In this document: in pieces, positions 40,675-50,510 of the stretch
How positions within the stretch are numbered: the stretch's first letter is position 1
Layout of the letters: the number at the start of each line of letters is the position of its first letter
Assembly (NCBI GenBank): GCA_050084515.1
Contig: CM114274.1
Location: 36,394,001-36,458,000, forward strand
Direction of reading: 5' to 3'
Source: Blasia pusilla
Taxonomy: Eukaryota > Marchantiophyta > Marchantiopsida > Blasiales
DNA: 64,000 nt
Translations under genes and position numbers: made by a program
The notes under the pieces: generated by a model
What the model saw: only the letters and a program-made list of their open reading frames with translations
What the model was told of the DNA's origin: nothing
Databases searched by the model: none

Positions 40675-43042
40675 CTATATATAAAAGAAAATGGATGAGG
40701 CTGGTATATAAAAAAGAGTAAATGTATATAAAGAATTTAAGTTTTTACCTGGATGAGTAAGGTATAAGCGGCCAATGGGATGGCCACAATCATTAAATTT
40801 TTTCACCCTACGAATCCATCTCTTGTTACTCCAACGATGATATGAAGGGAAATCTATGTATAGATATTGTCGAGCAGTGGAGTCACATAGATTGGTAGCA
40901 AACCATTGGGTCAGAGTTGTCTCTTTATTTATTTGCAAAATATTTTGAGGAGCGTCAACATCATTGAAGTAGTTTATTTGTTGCTCCGAAAGATGAACTG
41001 CTAATCTCACAATACTTGGAAGTTCAGCATGTAGAGAAAACTTGGAGAGACACCAACATGCTTCTGAAGAAGATATATATCTAGAAAAATAAGAATTCCA
41101 AGTATTCAAATTAGGAGAATGAATATGATGGATAAGAAATAGAATGGAATGCATCACATCAATGAAGTAGCGGAATCATACCTCGCATCAAGATATGATG
41201 TTGTCTCATCAATAACGTCAATTGCATTAGATGTATCCGTGTCCTTTGACAACTTAAATGACACCGCATCAGACCCCTTATAGACATATTTGTATAAGTA
41301 CTTGACAGTAGAAACACTACTTGTGATTTCAAGATTAATGTGACAATCGAAGAGGGTGCATAACATAGGATTGTATGGCACAACCCAACGATTATCCAGT
41401 GAATGTTGGCTCTTAATTATCTCCCTCCCATTCTCCAATCTACAATATGATCAATCTACCCTTGGATGGGTAGATTGATCAGGGATCTCTACTGAAATAA
41501 TACGATCATAATCATGAGTAGTACGTGGTTTATCCTCCCGTCCTAATATAATAAGAACGTGCACATGCGGCAAACCTCTTTTTTGGAATTCCACCACATG
41601 GATACATCCTGCAACTCGTCCCAATGTCTGCTTCTTGATGATAATCCCTAATAACTCTTTCTTTTTCTTCTCAAAAACCCGTACGACCAAATCTGGTTGG
41701 TCCGCAACCGATTGACCAGGTAATAAGGCTGATGTAATCTCCTCCCACTTTGGATTGCATGTCATAGTCAAAAAGTAGTCCGGCTTTCCCAAATGTCTTA
41801 CAATTGCCATTGCATCTTGATACAATTGATGCATGTGACACGGCCCTCCAGAAAAAGAAGAAGGTAATATATTGCGCCTTCCAACCTTGCGACTATCCAC
41901 CTCATGTCAATGCATGGCATCCTTTACACCTTGATATAATTCAGCCCTTAACTCCTTTTGATTCAAGCGAACCCATGATAATCGTTGCATCTCTACAATT
42001 GCATAGAGATCAACCATATATTCTTGAGTAAGTGGACCAAACCGCAATAACCGATTGCCATCTTTGCCTCCAATCCGCGTTTGAAGTCAAAAACATGCAA
42101 ATTGCAAGGCCGTAACACTCTTTGTTTTTCTTTCCACAGAAATATCACCATCAACTCTTTCCTCATCCATCCAATCTTCTAAAGGATCCACGTGTCCCTC
42201 CTCATGAATAATCCGGCCCAATCATTCGGATTCTCTATGACCTTCAATCCTCCCAAAGGGTATTCCAGGATGCCAACCTGCTTCACCATAGATAAATAGG
42301 AGAAAAAAATGTAGTGGAATATATGCTTAATTGAGGTCTGATATACGCTTCACTCCTCCTCCATGTAGTCGTACAATTATATCACGATGGTCAACATGTT
42401 CACTACCATCACCCGGCAATATAGCCGCAACCTCAGAAGCAATTGGTAAATTATAACGCTTAGCATCGAGACCTCTCTTACTTGCCTTGAGGATGATTTG
42501 CATATTAACATGAGTTGCTTCATATGCCATATGACGAAAGATCTTCACATATGGGTTGCATGCATGTAACATGTCTTGTAGCCCTCTCAAAATATGTGAA
42601 TTAAGATCAGAAGATCTAGATATAACTCTTTCACGATTCTCCAATTCATTTGCGGTATCATGGATGTAGAGTTGAGCAAATTGGGGATGACCCCCCATAT
42701 CAAGATGTAAGGATCCAATAGAATGATAAATTCCGCCTTGGACCCTAAAGTATCTTGTGCCACCTATTTGTTCATTTACATGCACTTCAGTAGAGGCAAG
42801 TTGAAGCGCAGAATTGTAAGCTCTAGCATGTGTAAGAAAATGAAGACTTCTAGGACCAACACATGAAATCAAGGATTTCAGGAATCGACGAGACGATTTC
42901 AAGAGGGGTAAATATATTCTCCCATGGCCACAACACATGCCATATGGTGAGTCACTAATCTTTAAGCCTTTCACCCTTTCACATTTCCAATATAAAGCAT
43001 GACATTGATGGGCATATCCTCGGAACGGGGAAGAGTCGAAGA
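40675..43042 (-). pseudogene. Helitron H3 zinc finger and Rep domain, broken
   Basis: The Cys-rich segment reads AHQCHALYW near 43000, where H1 and H2 have CPxCNALYW, so the first Cys of the pair is missing. CCGHGRIYLPL lies near 42910. Rep motif 1 (FLTMTCNPKWEEI) lies at about 41741-41780, HUH (GLPHVHVLII) at about 41549-41578, and the tyrosine motif (VKYLYKYVYKG) at about 41278-41310. Stops interrupt the frame at 42087-42089 and at 41907-41909, the latter in the segment matching DAMTRHD of H1. The catalytic motifs themselves are intact. Confidence 0.85.
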
Positions 43043-43469
43043 ATTCTCAGCAATTTCATGTTGAAACAAAATCGGAAGAGTGATAGGTAACTCAACTTAT
43101 CATATCACATAAGTAGTTGGCCTTGTCGTAGATATATTATGGACAACTTCATTGAGTGCACTTTCACGTAACTCCCGTCTTGGTGATGCATGTATCCGAT
43201 CTGTGGATGGAAGATGAAATTCTTGATTTTCTGCTACCATTCCTCCATCCTCATTAAAAGGCCTGAGAAAACATCAATATATTACATAATACATACAAAT
43301 TAAAAATGAACAATCAAAGATTTTCAGCGAGATGTAAAAAGTTAGATATGTACCTTATGGATTGACTACCAATGGCCACAAGCTCTTCATTTGGAGTAGT
43401 TAGAATACTTTGAACTACCATCGGAGTCTCAACTTGACCATGAAGCGCTTTCCTTCTTTTTCTATACTC

Positions 43470-44111
43470 TCGATAATAACACCTCTTTTTTTCTTTCAAG
43501 GCTTCCATTTTATCAGCACGAATAGCATGTTTTCGTTCTTGGGCCTCGCCGCGTAGAACCTTCCGAAAATCACGTACATCCATAGGAATCAATGGAATAG
43601 GAAGTATGAAACAATACATAAATGTTAAGAGCAATGCACTAACTTAAATTAAAAGTGAAGATTATGAAGGGTGGAAATGTGGACATGTTAAATGATTGTG
43701 AATTTTGCAAACTTACGTTGGAGATGTTTCGAGAAGGAATTCATCTCCAACAGGTGCTTTTTGAGCTAATATTTCCTTGCGACTTGCACGCCTTTTTTTT
43801 TGTGCGTTCACACGCATCAATTTTCGGAAGTCACGCAAATGTGTCGGATTTGATGGAATAGGAAGTCTATGCAAAAATTCCAAGATTTTATCATTTTAGT
43901 ATATACATACAAAACATGGGATGTAAGGCGTATCGTGGAAATGGAAATACGTTGCTTCCATTGTTCTCCCAAAGAAAGGTGCTTACATCGGAGAGGTGTT
44001 CTTCAATTCTTCGATTTGTCTCCATGAATTTTGTTGTAGAATCAGTATATTTGTGATAACACCTAGCGGCCGACTCTCCACGTTCAATAATAATTCACCT
44101 CCACTCGCCAT
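43470..44111 (-). pseudogene. Helitron H3 RepHel N-terminal exons
   Basis: The first exon (43987-44111) starts MASGGELLLNVESRPLGV and ends Ser-Pro before a GT donor at 43986, in the same phase as in H1 and H2. Basic modules follow at about 43745-43866 (LPIPSNPTHLRDFRKLMR, then QKKRRA) and 43470-43606 (LPIPLIPMDVRDFRKVLR, then QERKHA). The same repeated-exon design is thus present in a diverged Helitron family. The second module continues into a Lys/Arg-rich stretch (KEKKRCYYREYRKRRK) that looks nucleic-acid binding or nuclear-localising. Confidence 0.65.
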
Positions 44112-44843
44112 CTACATTATACACCACAAAACTACTTATTAAAAATTGGAAAAAAATTTCATGTAAAATAGTAGAGAAAGACAATTATGAAAATTAAATT
44201 GGAAAAATGAGAAAAAAATTAGATGATATAGGGAAAAAACGTAAAGTGCGAAAAAAAAGAGAAAGAGAATGAAAAAGTTTCGAGCTAGACATAAACCAAT
44301 TTTAGAGGAAGATTTTAAAAGAAAAATTTTAAGAGAATGAGAATGAGAAATTAATGTTTTTTTTAAGAAAAAAAAATATAAAGGTATTCTAGTTGGGATG
44401 TTTAAGAAAAATTGGAAAAATATGAAAAAAATTTGGTGGGAAGAGGAAAAAAAGGAAAAAGGAAATCCGGAAGAGAAAATTGGAAAAAAATCCTACCAAA
44501 CCTATCCCAAACCTACTACTGAACCTATCCCAAACCACCCATTTTGTCCAACCCTACCCCCAGTTGGCACCCCCTCTAGCAATCATGAGGCCCAGACCTA
44601 ACGATCCACTTTTTGTGGACCGTTAGATTATTGATCGAACGGTCCGCGTATGAGACGCGGCCGCCCCTTACCCCCTTCACCCAAACTGCGACCGTAATTA
44701 GGATCGTTCGATCTTAAATCAGACGACCAGCGTCTGAGACACGGCCGCCCCCACCCCCTTCCCCCCTTCTAACGAGACGCGTCCACTTCCACTCACTTGG
44801 GCGAGTTGCGCCCACTCGCCCACTCGCCCCTCACAACCTCGCC
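44112..44843. other. A-rich tract and GC-rich leader before the minisatellite
   Basis: From 44112 to about 44500 the + strand is very A-rich, with runs of GAAAAA, and has no convincing gene; the H3 5' end should lie here. From about 44590 it becomes GC-rich, with GGACCGTTAGAT and ATCGAACGGTCC forming an imperfect palindrome near 44620-44655. A related phrase (GTCTGAGACACGGCCGCCCC) repeats near 44650 and 44730. Confidence 0.45.
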
Positions 44844-45440
44844 CTAAGCCTCACGGGCTCCGCACTTCTCCTCACGGACTCCGCTCTCACACGATTGTGC
44901 ATCACTCGGCTGTGCAGCATTCCAGGTTTCGTCTTTGGTCTTCTGCTCTAAGCCTCACGGGCTCCGCACTTCTCCTCACGGACTCCGCTCTCACACAATT
45001 GTGCGTAACTCGGCTGTGCAACATTCTAGGTTTTGTCTTTGGTCTTCTACTCTAAGCCTCACTTCTCCTCACGGACTCTGCTCTGACACGACTGTGCGTC
45101 ACTCGGCTATGCAGCATTCTAGGTTTCGTCTTTGGTCTTCTGCTCTAAGCCTCACGGGCTCCGCACTTCTCCTCACGGACTCCGCTCTCACACAGCTGTG
45201 CGTAACTCGATTGTGCAGCATTCTAGGTTTCGTCTTTGGTCTTCTGCTCTAAGCCTCACTTCTCCTCACGGACTCCGCTCTCACACGACTGTGCGTCACT
45301 CGGCTATGCAGCATTCCAAGTTTCATCTTTGGTCTTCTGCTCTAAGCCTCACTGGCTCTGCACTTCTCCTAGAGGACTCGCTCTCTCACACTACTGCATC
45401 ATCACTACCGGCAAAGATTGCTGGTTCTCCCGTCTTTGGT
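44844..45440 (+). repeat. Minisatellite with 104-bp and 93-bp units
   Basis: Starts of CTAAGCCTCAC lie at 44844, 44948, 45052, 45145, 45249 and 45342, giving spacings of 104, 104, 93, 104 and 93. The 93-bp form lacks an 11-bp GGGCTCCGCA-type piece. Each unit contains CTCACGGACTC, a CTCGGCTGTGCAGCATTC phrase and GTCTTTGGTCTTCTGCT. A shorter echo of the last phrase continues to about 45530. Long reading frames cross the array in several frames because the units have few stops; I do not regard them as genes. Confidence 0.92.
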
Positions 45441-46374
45441 CTTCTGCTCATTCTCCCGTCTTTGGTCTTCTGCTCGGATGGTTCGTTCTCCGTCTTTGGT
45501 CTTCTGCTCGGATGGTTCAACCTTGCTCTAAGCCTCACGGGCTCGACACTCACTTGGCTGTGCTACATTGCAGCAAACACTTGCTCGGCAGTGTTTGCTC
45601 TCACTCGGCAGTGCCAGATGGTTCTCGAATTTTGTTGCTTGGCTGGCTGATTAGGATCTCGTGCACATCGTTCTCGAGTGCTTGTTTAGTTGGCGAGTTT
45701 GAATACCAGTGCGTGCTCAAGGGCACGGGTACACCCTTGATTGATTGCTTGTCCCTTTGCCACCTCTTACCTTCATGCAAAAGCTATGTAGACGTGTCTG
45801 GTTGCGCATTTGCTTGCTGATGCCTCCTTGCACCTACTGTGCATTGTCCTTGTTGTCAAAAGAGGCCAAGCTATCTTAGTGATCTTAGTGATCTTAGTGA
45901 TCTTGGTGATGGTTTCGGTTTCTCCCTACATTTCTGATGCACTAAGTTCACGGCTCATTGGATGCAGTAAGGTGTCTACTTGATGGAATGGTTCCTAGGT
46001 CTGGGTTTGCCTCCATGGGTTGGCGGTTGCACTAAGTTCTAAGGCAGCCCCATCATAATCCGCATTCTCCCAGAGTTGAGTACTGATAGCTAGGGAGGGA
46101 GCGTCTTGTGACAGAAATTCATACATGGGATACCACAACTTCCATAAGTCACTTGCTTCTCAAAGATAGCATTACATGTGTCATTTGCTACAGATGATTC
46201 ATCTGCAAACTCTTTCTCTCCTAGCTACGAAGGTCATCTCCAAATATGTAAATTGACTACCACACTCTTTCCAGTTGGTGCTCTCTGAGGTGACTTGTTC
46301 ATCTCCTGTGGTTCTGAGACGCATGTAGTAGGTCTATGTGCCTTAATAGGGGATGTCCTATGAGACTCTGAATG
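45441..46374. other. No gene recognised; small repeats
   Basis: The first part is a decaying extension of the minisatellite. Near 45872-45908 a 9-bp unit (GATCTTAGT) is repeated about four times. The remainder, to the stop of the ORF at 46375, shows no recognisable coding sequence. Confidence 0.5.
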
Positions 46375-46836
46375 CTATTGTTTTACATTGAGGTTTGGAG
46401 TTCTCTGCCGTTTCTTTGCAGATCCCCTCTCGTTCGTGTTGACCCTCTCGTTATTGGTCCTTCTAAGTCGATATGGGGGCGTCCCCTGGACTTCAATAAA
46501 AATGTCGTTTCCCAAACCTTCAATTGGTTCGGGATGATATCCCTTGTCTGACAACGTAGAGTGTGATCCAGTAGGAAGGGAATCCTTTACCCCACCTTCA
46601 AAGCCTGGAGCATGTTCAGGAGTGAGTCTCTCTCCCCAAGGACTGCTTGGAAAGTAAAACTTTTTCCACTTACTCAAACACATGACTTCTTCTCTAGATA
46701 TGGGGGACCACTTGGAGCTTTCCAATGGTTCAACATCAGGTGACTTTACACCATAATGCTTTTTGGATGCAGTTGCCTCAGACACACTCTTCCCCTTCCC
46801 TTGTGTTGACTTGCGCGCTATGACTCTGGTTGCCAT
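46375..46836 (-). CDS. Hypothetical 153-aa basic protein or exon
   Basis: The first ATG of a long open frame is at 46836 and the stop is at 46375. The protein begins MATRVIARKSTQGKGKSV and ends SAKKRQRTPNLNVKQ, with basic, Ser-rich ends and a more ordered centre (LSKWKKFYFPSSPWGERLTP). I do not recognise the family. The ATG coincides with the boundary of a duplicated segment (46835 onward), and the frame stays open upstream of it into that segment. It may be a fragment of a mobile-element gene or a captured host exon. Codon use does not decide this. Confidence 0.35.
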   Translation of the reverse strand: MATRVIARKSTQGKGKSVSEATASKKHYGVKSPDVEPLESSKWSPISREEVMCLSKWKKFYFPSSPWGERLTPEHAPGFEGGVKDSLPTGSHSTLSDKGYHPEPIEGLGNDIFIEVQGTPPYRLRRTNNERVNTNERGSAKKRQRTPNLNVKQ

Positions 46837-47612
46837 GTTTGGTTGGATGTATTTCGTTTTGCACCTCTGTCCAAAATAGCCGCAGGTCTGAGAGCCGTGC
46901 TCAGGAGCCGTTGGACCCAAGCCGAGTAGAGATCGTGCTAGGGAGTTGCCAGAGCTGCGGTTGGAGGTGGAGCGTGAGACAGAGCTGGAGCTGTGTCGAG
47001 TAGTAACCGTGCTCGGGAGCCGCTAGAGCTGCAGCCGGAGGAGGAGCGGGAGACACAGCTGGAGCTGAGTCAAGTAGTAATTGTGCTCGGGAGCCGCTAG
47101 AGCTGTAGCCGGAGGAGGAGCGGGAGACAGAGCTGGAGCTGAGTCGAGTAGTAACCGTGCTCGGGAGCCACTAGAGGTGCAGCCAAAGTCGGAGCTAGAG
47201 CAATAGATGGAGTCGTAGATGGGCTCACAGTTGAAGCTGATGAATCGGGAGGAGACAGCACCACCTGGATTGTAGGGAGCATACAAACATTAGAATGTTT
47301 GGTTGGATGTATTTCGTTTTGCAGCCTCTATCCAAAATGGCCGCAGGTCTGAGAGCCGTGCTCAGGAGCCGCTCGACCCGAGCCGAGGAGAGATCGTGCT
47401 AGGGTCCAGGGTGGAGCTGCGGTCGGAGGAGGAGCGGGAGACAGAGCTGGAGCTGAGTCGATTAGTAACCGTGCTCGGGAGCTGCTAGAGCTGCAGCCGA
47501 AGTCGGAGCTAGAGCAGTAGACGGAGTTGTAGATGGGCTCACAGTTGAAGCTGATGAATCGGGAGGAGACAACACCACTTGGATTGTAGGGAGCATACAA
47601 ACATTAGAATGT
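46835..47612. repeat. Direct duplication with an internal 74-bp array
   Basis: Copy A (46835-47294) and copy B (47295 to about 47612) both begin ATGTTTGGTTGGATG and end GAGCATACAAACATTAGAA. Copy A is longer because a 74-bp unit (GAGCTGCAGCCGGAGGAGGA onward) is present about four times, at 46948, 47022, 47096 and 47170, against about one and a half times in copy B. The array grew, or shrank, after the larger duplication. Frames crossing it on the - strand are alike between the copies but short. Confidence 0.9.
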
Positions 47613-49123
47613 TATCGTGTGTATTGCTAGAGGTAGAGTTCGGAATCTATTGCATTACTTGTAATAGTCTACTACCTCAGAATGCACGCCTCAACGGTTC
47701 GTGAAAATAAAGCAAATAAATTGTCACCTGATTGTCGAGAGCACAGTGGGGAGTTTTAATCTCTGTGCAGCAATAAATACAATGCCCCTCGTAGGTTTGA
47801 AACTTGAACGCATCGTCTTGATCCCTCTCGCCGACTTTTCACTAAGTGAGAGGTCATTTAAATCAACAGACGTCCCTTCTCCCCAAGATCTTAACTGTCC
47901 TAAGGACGAAAATTTGAAAACTTGCATAAAATCAACGGATGTCCCTTCTTCCGAATATCTTAACTATCCAAGGACGAAAATTTGACAACTCGCATGAAAA
48001 GCCTCAAGCGGCGGACAACCCTAAACCCTAAAATGCACCATCCAACGGCTATGAGAAAACAGGCATCATAATCCAATTTGTCGATCCCTCATTTGGCGAA
48101 AAGTTCCTCGTTTGGCAAAAAGTCCACGTGGCAAAAGGCTGGCTGGTTGCACTTCTGAGAACGCGTTCTCCCATAATAGTATAGATTAAAAGGGGACATG
48201 TTTTGAAGAAACCCTCCTCGGGTGTTGACGCTTGTTTTCTAAGGGTTTTTATGGTGTCGACATATGTCATTTTGAGAGAGGGAATTGAATTAAGGAGAGA
48301 TAATAAAGATTATGCTATAATGAACACATGACACGTATGAGTTCTAGTTCTCCATATTTGCGATCCCTCTGGTTTGTACATGTCTTCTTTGAGTGATTTG
48401 TGTATGGCAATCGAAACAAAATCTGGTTAAATTTTTGAATTTGAATAGAATGAATGCGTGATGTACCACCCACACGCCTTAAAGTGATCGTTTTCTATTT
48501 CTTTCCTATCAATAGTGGGTTTCAATTTTTTTCTCTCACTACCAATCACGCTTTTGGTTCCATCTACTACCACTACAACTACTGCTACTACTCTGGTAGC
48601 ACCAATGGCGAAATCTTTCATGTAAAATCCAAGAACTAATGATTCTAGCTAATAGCCACAAGAAAATGTCACTCTACACCTTTGGTGTGAGGAATTGAAT
48701 TCAAACGTTGTATTCTTGTGTAATAGAAACTTTTTGGTCGGATAATGTCTCTTGACTAAATAAATGAAAGAGCATGTAAACACATGTGTGTAAGGAAGGC
48801 AACCATACATATTATTTTAATTTTTCCCGGATTTTAGACTCCTTGGTATTCCTTCTACTTCCTATGCTTATGCACAAGACTCTTAATTGACAGAGTGGGG
48901 ATGCGAAGGAACGAAACCTCTGCGTTTGAGAGATAATAGACTACATTTGCTCATTGTTTTCTATCACTTCCACTTTCTTGTGTGTATGCTCTCTTAATAG
49001 CAATAGTTCTCCAATTACACGGAGCTTCTATAATGGCAAAAGGCCTACAAGTGTTTGGAATCCATACTACTATAGAAATGAATCCATTCTTTTTCTCTCT
49101 TCTTTCCGCCAAAACTTCATATT
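47613..49123. other. No gene recognised; possible Helitron 5' end
   Basis: Short frames only. A pair of related phrases (AAATCAACAGACGTCCCTTCT near 47856 and AAATCAACGGATGTCCCTTCT near 47929) shows a small direct duplication of about 73 bp. A candidate Helitron 5' terminus on the - strand lies at 48185 and is listed separately. Nothing else can be supported up to H4. Confidence 0.45.
48150..48185 (-). mobile_element. Candidate Helitron 5' terminus
   Basis: On the - strand the sequence after an A reads TCTATACTATTATGGGAG, a typical plant Helitron start. It is followed by GAGAACGCGTTCTC, a perfect subterminal palindrome. The body would extend towards lower coordinates, over the 46835-47612 duplication and perhaps the 153-aa ORF. 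I could not find a matching CTAG end with a hairpin, so the extent is unknown. Confidence 0.4.
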
Positions 49124-50510
49124 TCAAAGGAAAATCCTCAAATGAAATATTTTCAAAGGTTTTTTTTTCCGTATCCGATCTATCCATGGTGCCCTAGGAT
49201 TTAGATATCCACATGGACCATACATCAAACAATAAGCCACAATTGAGTATAAGCTTGGATGAGTAACAAAATTAGGAATCTCGGCCCATATAACCACATC
49301 AAAGTTGAGGTTAGTACGTTGCTCTTTGGTAAGAAAGATCAAAATATGGAAATGGAGCAAACCCCTATTTTAGAATTCCACCACATTGATGCATCCAAAT
49401 CCCACCCCAAAATGTGTTTGTATACGATAAGATGCAATAACTCCCTTTTCTTCTTCTCAAATATGCACACAACCAAATCAGGCCTATGAGCAACACTTTG
49501 AATTGGAAATAATGATGATGTTATCTCCTCCCACTTAACATTACGTGTCATAGTCAATAAGTAATCACGCTTTCCAAAGTGTCTTGTAATTGCCATAGAA
49601 TCTTGATATAACATGTGCGCATGTTTTGGTCTCCCACTAAATGAAGATAGCAAGATGATACGATGGCCAAATATCCTTCCATCTCTATCATGTCTTGACA
49701 TGATATCCTTCACACCGTGATTTAGTTTCGCTTGCAACTCTTTTTTATTTAGGCGGATCCACAATAATCATTAAATCTCAATAGTTGTATATGTGTGTAC
49801 TATGTACTCTTGACTTAGTCCATTAAATCACAACAATCAATTTCCATCCTCTACTCAATAACCCGTATAAAGGCGATATGCAACAAATTGCAAGGCAGTA
49901 ACATTCTTCCTAGTCCTCCTCATGTTGCACCAGTAGCTATATGTGACGTAATAATTTCCTCTTTAATCACAAAATCACCCAACACTTCTTGGGATCCGTC
50001 ATAATCCCTATTGTCTTATCTCAAACGTGGTTCTCAAATATTACTCTCCCTATTCCATATTTGCATCCCAAGATGCCAACTAGCTTCTCCATATGCGAAT
50101 AACAATATAAAATAGAAGGGAATATATACCTCATTCAAATCAAATATACCACTTATCTGTCCTCCATGCAATTGCATAATAATGTCTTGCTTCTCCATAG
50201 TGTCAGTCCTATCACTAGTCAATATTGTAGCAACCTTTGATGCAACTAGAAGAGTATATTTCTTTGCCTCAAAATCTTTCTTGCTAGCTTTCAAGACCAT
50301 TTAAAGGTTGGGACATGTTGATTCCGTTGAAAATTTTGGAAACCTTTGTACATGTGGATTATACTCATATAATATTTTTTGTAGTTTTTTTATGATTTTG
50401 GATTGTAAATTATAAGACATGCCCATTCTTCGATTCTCTATCTCATGCTCGATATTATGAATATAAATCTGGGCAAATTTCGGAACTTCATCTTCTTGTT
50501 GAGTCTTCAT
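49124..50510 (-). pseudogene. H4, diverged fragment of a Helitron Rep
   Basis: In - strand order, frames give KFAQIYIHNIEHEIENR (50510 side), then a stretch like the FxxxGEAxWHxG region, then WIRLNKKELQAKLNHGVKD, Rep motif 1 (LLTMTRNVKWEEI, near 49526-49565, with Cys changed to Arg and Pro to Val) and LHFHILIF in place of the HUH motif. The end reads MYGPCGYLNPRAPW, as in HGPCGVTHPTAPC of H1. Coding is split by frame changes, and no helicase or termini are present. It is the oldest-looking Helitron remnant here. Confidence 0.8.

Larger units (their letters stand above)
38263..44111 (-). mobile_element. Helitron H3, a different family, - strand
   Basis: The 3' end on the - strand is at 38263. 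A perfect 7-bp hairpin (38274-38280 with 38284-38290, loop of 3) is followed by CACCTTA and CCAG, then T. The usual CTRR end is therefore CCAG, one base from CTAG. The element carries the same domain order as H2, but the protein and noncoding parts are clearly diverged and accessory ORFs A and B are absent. The first coding exon I can identify starts at the ATG at 44111. The true 5' terminus was not found and probably lies further into the A-rich DNA upstream. Stops at 42087-42089 and 41907-41909 show it is defective. Confidence 0.85.

Noticed and set aside
40660-40700. Helitron-head-like TCTATCTATATATAAAAG within H3
   Set aside because: It lies in an AT-rich H3 intron, has no matching tail and is low in complexity, so a chance match is more likely.
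44844-45440. CRISPR-like array of repeats
   Set aside because: Whole units are repeated without unique spacers, and the surrounding genes are eukaryotic with introns.
44935-45820. Long frames of 105-194 codons through the 104-bp minisatellite
   Set aside because: Several frames are open at once and simply repeat the DNA unit. The two unit lengths (104 and 93) would shift the protein frame from unit to unit.
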